Source of the DNA: Akkermansiaceae bacterium
Lineage (GTDB): Bacteria > Verrucomicrobiota > Verrucomicrobiia > Verrucomicrobiales > Akkermansiaceae
Assembly: GCA_011524615.1 (NCBI GenBank)
Contig: WTJZ01000139.1
Span: 1-15,013 of the forward strand
DNA: 15,013 nucleotides
Reading direction: 5' to 3'
The stretch's first letter is position 1, and every line of letters begins with the position of its first letter. Positions 13,449-15,013 of this stretch are shown here, one piece after another. The translations under genes were made by a program, and so were the position numbers. Under the pieces are notes generated by a model. It searched no databases. It was not told where the DNA came from and worked only from the letters and a program-made list of their open reading frames with translations.

Positions 13449-15013
13449 CTACTCACGTCGATTACGTGCAGTGAGGAGGTATAATCCTCCTAAGCCTACC
13501 AGTAGGGGCACGCTCGGTTCTGGCACGGAGGGGGCATTCGCATTGATCCCCGTCACTCCTGTATCCGTCTCTCTCTCGAAGCGGTCTTCCTCCTGCTCCG
13601 CCTTATCCAGCATCTTATGCTGCTGTTCATTCACGAGAACGATCATGGAGGAGAACGGGGTAACGATCTGGTACTTCATCGCCATCTCGTGGAGGAGGTC
13701 CAGTGCACTCGCCTCCACACTAGCGACCTGGCTATTGATAAAGTGTCGTGCCGCGACCGCGGGGGCGACGCCAACTTGACCTGTTCCTGTCTGCTCACTC
13801 ACATAAGGAGCGAGTAGTCGCCAATCAGTCGCGACTCGCCCCTTACTTTTGACAATGGTATCAAGTACCGCATCCGTATAAGCGGGAGCGAGTTGATCGA
13901 CGTGCAAGACATTGAGAGTCGTCTCTGGCCATTCATGCGTCACGGGTGCATCTGAGCTGACTTCATATCCCCCACTATCGGTGAGGATGATCACATGATC
14001 GACCTCTGGGACATTCTGGTATGCATTGACGAGGTCCACTAACTCGAGAGTACCAAAGTACCCCCATTCCGCAGGCAGCTCCTGTAATCGATTCTCTACT
14101 GGAGAGAACATATAACATTGGCTCAAGTCTAGTTCCTGTAAGATCTGCTTCACCTCGTCATCATGCTCTCTCATCGAATACGATGTATCCAGTATCAGCG
14201 CGACAGATCCCGAACGAGTCTCCCCGCCTTGAGGGAAGAGAGAAAAGCTCTGCCCCTCTATCTCTACGAATTCCAGCTGGTCAGTATTCTCCCCACCCAC
14301 GATGTAATCCGGTAACCACTCATTCTCCTGCCATGTCTCTGTAGAGAGAGCACACGCTTTCTCACTCTCGAACACCGTATTACGCTTCTCGATCAAGGAA
14401 GGTAACTCGATACGATCCCCTTCCTTCACGACTTGCATCTCGAGCCAGAGATAGAGCTGATCCGCATCAGAGGAAGTAGTAGTGCGGCTGATGCGTTGCC
14501 ACGCACGCGGCTTCGCAGGAATCGGAAAGACTCGTAAGCGGAATTGGTGAGGTCCGACTTGCTCGAGCAGAGCAGGATCTACATTACGGCGACGTTGTTC
14601 CTTGTACACCTTTTGGGCGGCTCCTCGTGGAGACACACGGTGACGAAAGGCCTCCTCCTTATTAGGAGAGTTCCCCAGATAGAGTCCCGTAATCGCGGCC
14701 GTATCAGGCAGGGTAAAGTAATAGTAGAGCTCCTGCGTATCAAAGGTCTGGTTCTGATAGGCCTCGAACAACTCGACCTCAGCCCAGCTCCCATGATCCT
14801 CCACGGTGAGACTCTGCTCTACCACCGCGACACGCTCAGAGGTCACATCTAGGATCCCAGCCTCAGCTGTATTGCGCTCGTACGTCGCCTCCATTGCCGC
14901 CACGATCTCATCGCGGTGATCCTGCTGAATCGGAGTATCATAGATCTGGGAGTAGAACTCCTCGACTCGCTGTCCATCATTACTCCCCCCTTGATAGATA
15001 AAGGGCGATAAAC
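13449..15013 (-). CDS. VIT and vWA-like domain protein with PEP-CTERM sorting signal, partial (N-terminus off right edge)
   Basis: The frame stays open to the window edge, giving at least 520 residues. The GTG at 14903 is an internal codon, since the upstream sequence (GQRVEEFYSQIYDTPIQQDH) reads as good protein. A VIT domain is visible: YYYFTLPDTAAITGLYLG, then DPALLEQVGPHQFRLRVFPI (around 14515-14576). A vWA-like fold follows with the MIDAS motif DTSYSM (14172-14189) and IILTDSGGYE. The C-terminus (13452-13526) is a textbook PEP-CTERM signal: VPEP, a hydrophobic span and an RNRR end. An exosortase would recognise and probably cleave it at the membrane. VIT-containing PEP-CTERM proteins often have an N-terminal membrane part, which would lie outside this window. 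The role is unknown, perhaps adhesion or assembly of extracellular matrix. Confidence 0.88.
   Translation of the reverse strand, partial: LSPFIYQGGSNDGQRVEEFYSQIYDTPIQQDHRDEIVAAMEATYERNTAEAGILDVTSERVAVVEQSLTVEDHGSWAEVELFEAYQNQTFDTQELYYYFTLPDTAAITGLYLGNSPNKEEAFRHRVSPRGAAQKVYKEQRRRNVDPALLEQVGPHQFRLRVFPIPAKPRAWQRISRTTTSSDADQLYLWLEMQVVKEGDRIELPSLIEKRNTVFESEKACALSTETWQENEWLPDYIVGGENTDQLEFVEIEGQSFSLFPQGGETRSGSVALILDTSYSMREHDDEVKQILQELDLSQCYMFSPVENRLQELPAEWGYFGTLELVDLVNAYQNVPEVDHVIILTDSGGYEVSSDAPVTHEWPETTLNVLHVDQLAPAYTDAVLDTIVKSKGRVATDWRLLAPYVSEQTGTGQVGVAPAVAARHFINSQVASVEASALDLLHEMAMKYQIVTPFSSMIVLVNEQQHKMLDKAEQEEDRFERETDTGVTGINANAPSVPEPSVPLLVGLGGLYLLTARNRRE
13452..13526 (-). other. PEP-CTERM exosortase sorting signal
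   Basis: The last 25 residues of the VIT protein: VPEP motif, a hydrophobic helix (VPLLVGLGGLYLLTA) and a basic RNRRE end. This implies that the genome encodes an exosortase (EpsH/Xrt family) elsewhere. Confidence 0.85.

Overview
The window is a gene-dense bacterial chromosome segment of roughly balanced base composition. Almost every gene lies on the minus strand. Several features fit a Verrucomicrobiota-like marine or environmental bacterium, possibly near Rubritalea, but this is an inference and not a proof. They are a VIT/vWA protein ending in a PEP-CTERM sorting signal, many secreted proteins of unknown function, and start codons that mostly lack a visible Shine-Dalgarno sequence. No tRNA, rRNA, CRISPR array, insertion sequence, integrase or phage gene was recognised.

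Layout from left to right. 1-3263 (minus) is one uninterrupted frame for a very large secreted TPR-type protein whose C-terminus lies beyond the left edge. 3459-4148 (minus) is a small exported helical protein with a clear intrinsic terminator behind it. The 4149-4382 gap is rich in inverted repeats. 4383-5480 (minus) is trmA, the tRNA m5U54 methyltransferase. 5545-9279 (minus) is a tight recJ-recG pair. 9450-10010 (minus) is a membrane-anchored coiled-coil protein, divergent from the only plus-strand gene, a histidine-rich probable lipoprotein (10101-10724) with 29-residue tandem repeats and its own terminator. 10834-11865 (minus) is recF. 11933-12505 (minus) is a CarF/TMEM189-type (plasmanylethanolamine desaturase family) membrane protein. 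Just upstream is a possible 32-codon cysteine-rich ORF whose stop overlaps the carF-like start (ATGA). 12688-13386 (minus) is a secreted protein of unknown function. 13449-15013 (minus) is the C-terminal part of a VIT + vWA-like protein with a PEP-CTERM tail; its N-terminus lies beyond the right edge.

How the genes work together. RecJ, RecG and RecF all act in RecF-pathway gap repair and replication-fork processing, and here they fall within about 6.3 kb, though only recJ-recG look co-transcribed. TrmA is tRNA housekeeping. The rest concerns the cell envelope: a TPR protein, two small exported proteins, a His-rich lipoprotein, an ether-lipid desaturase homologue and an exosortase substrate.

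I found no clear multi-gene defence or mobile system. The best candidates for something undescribed are the Cys-rich mini-ORF coupled to the carF-like gene, the His-rich repeat lipoprotein, and the structured intergenic region downstream of trmA.
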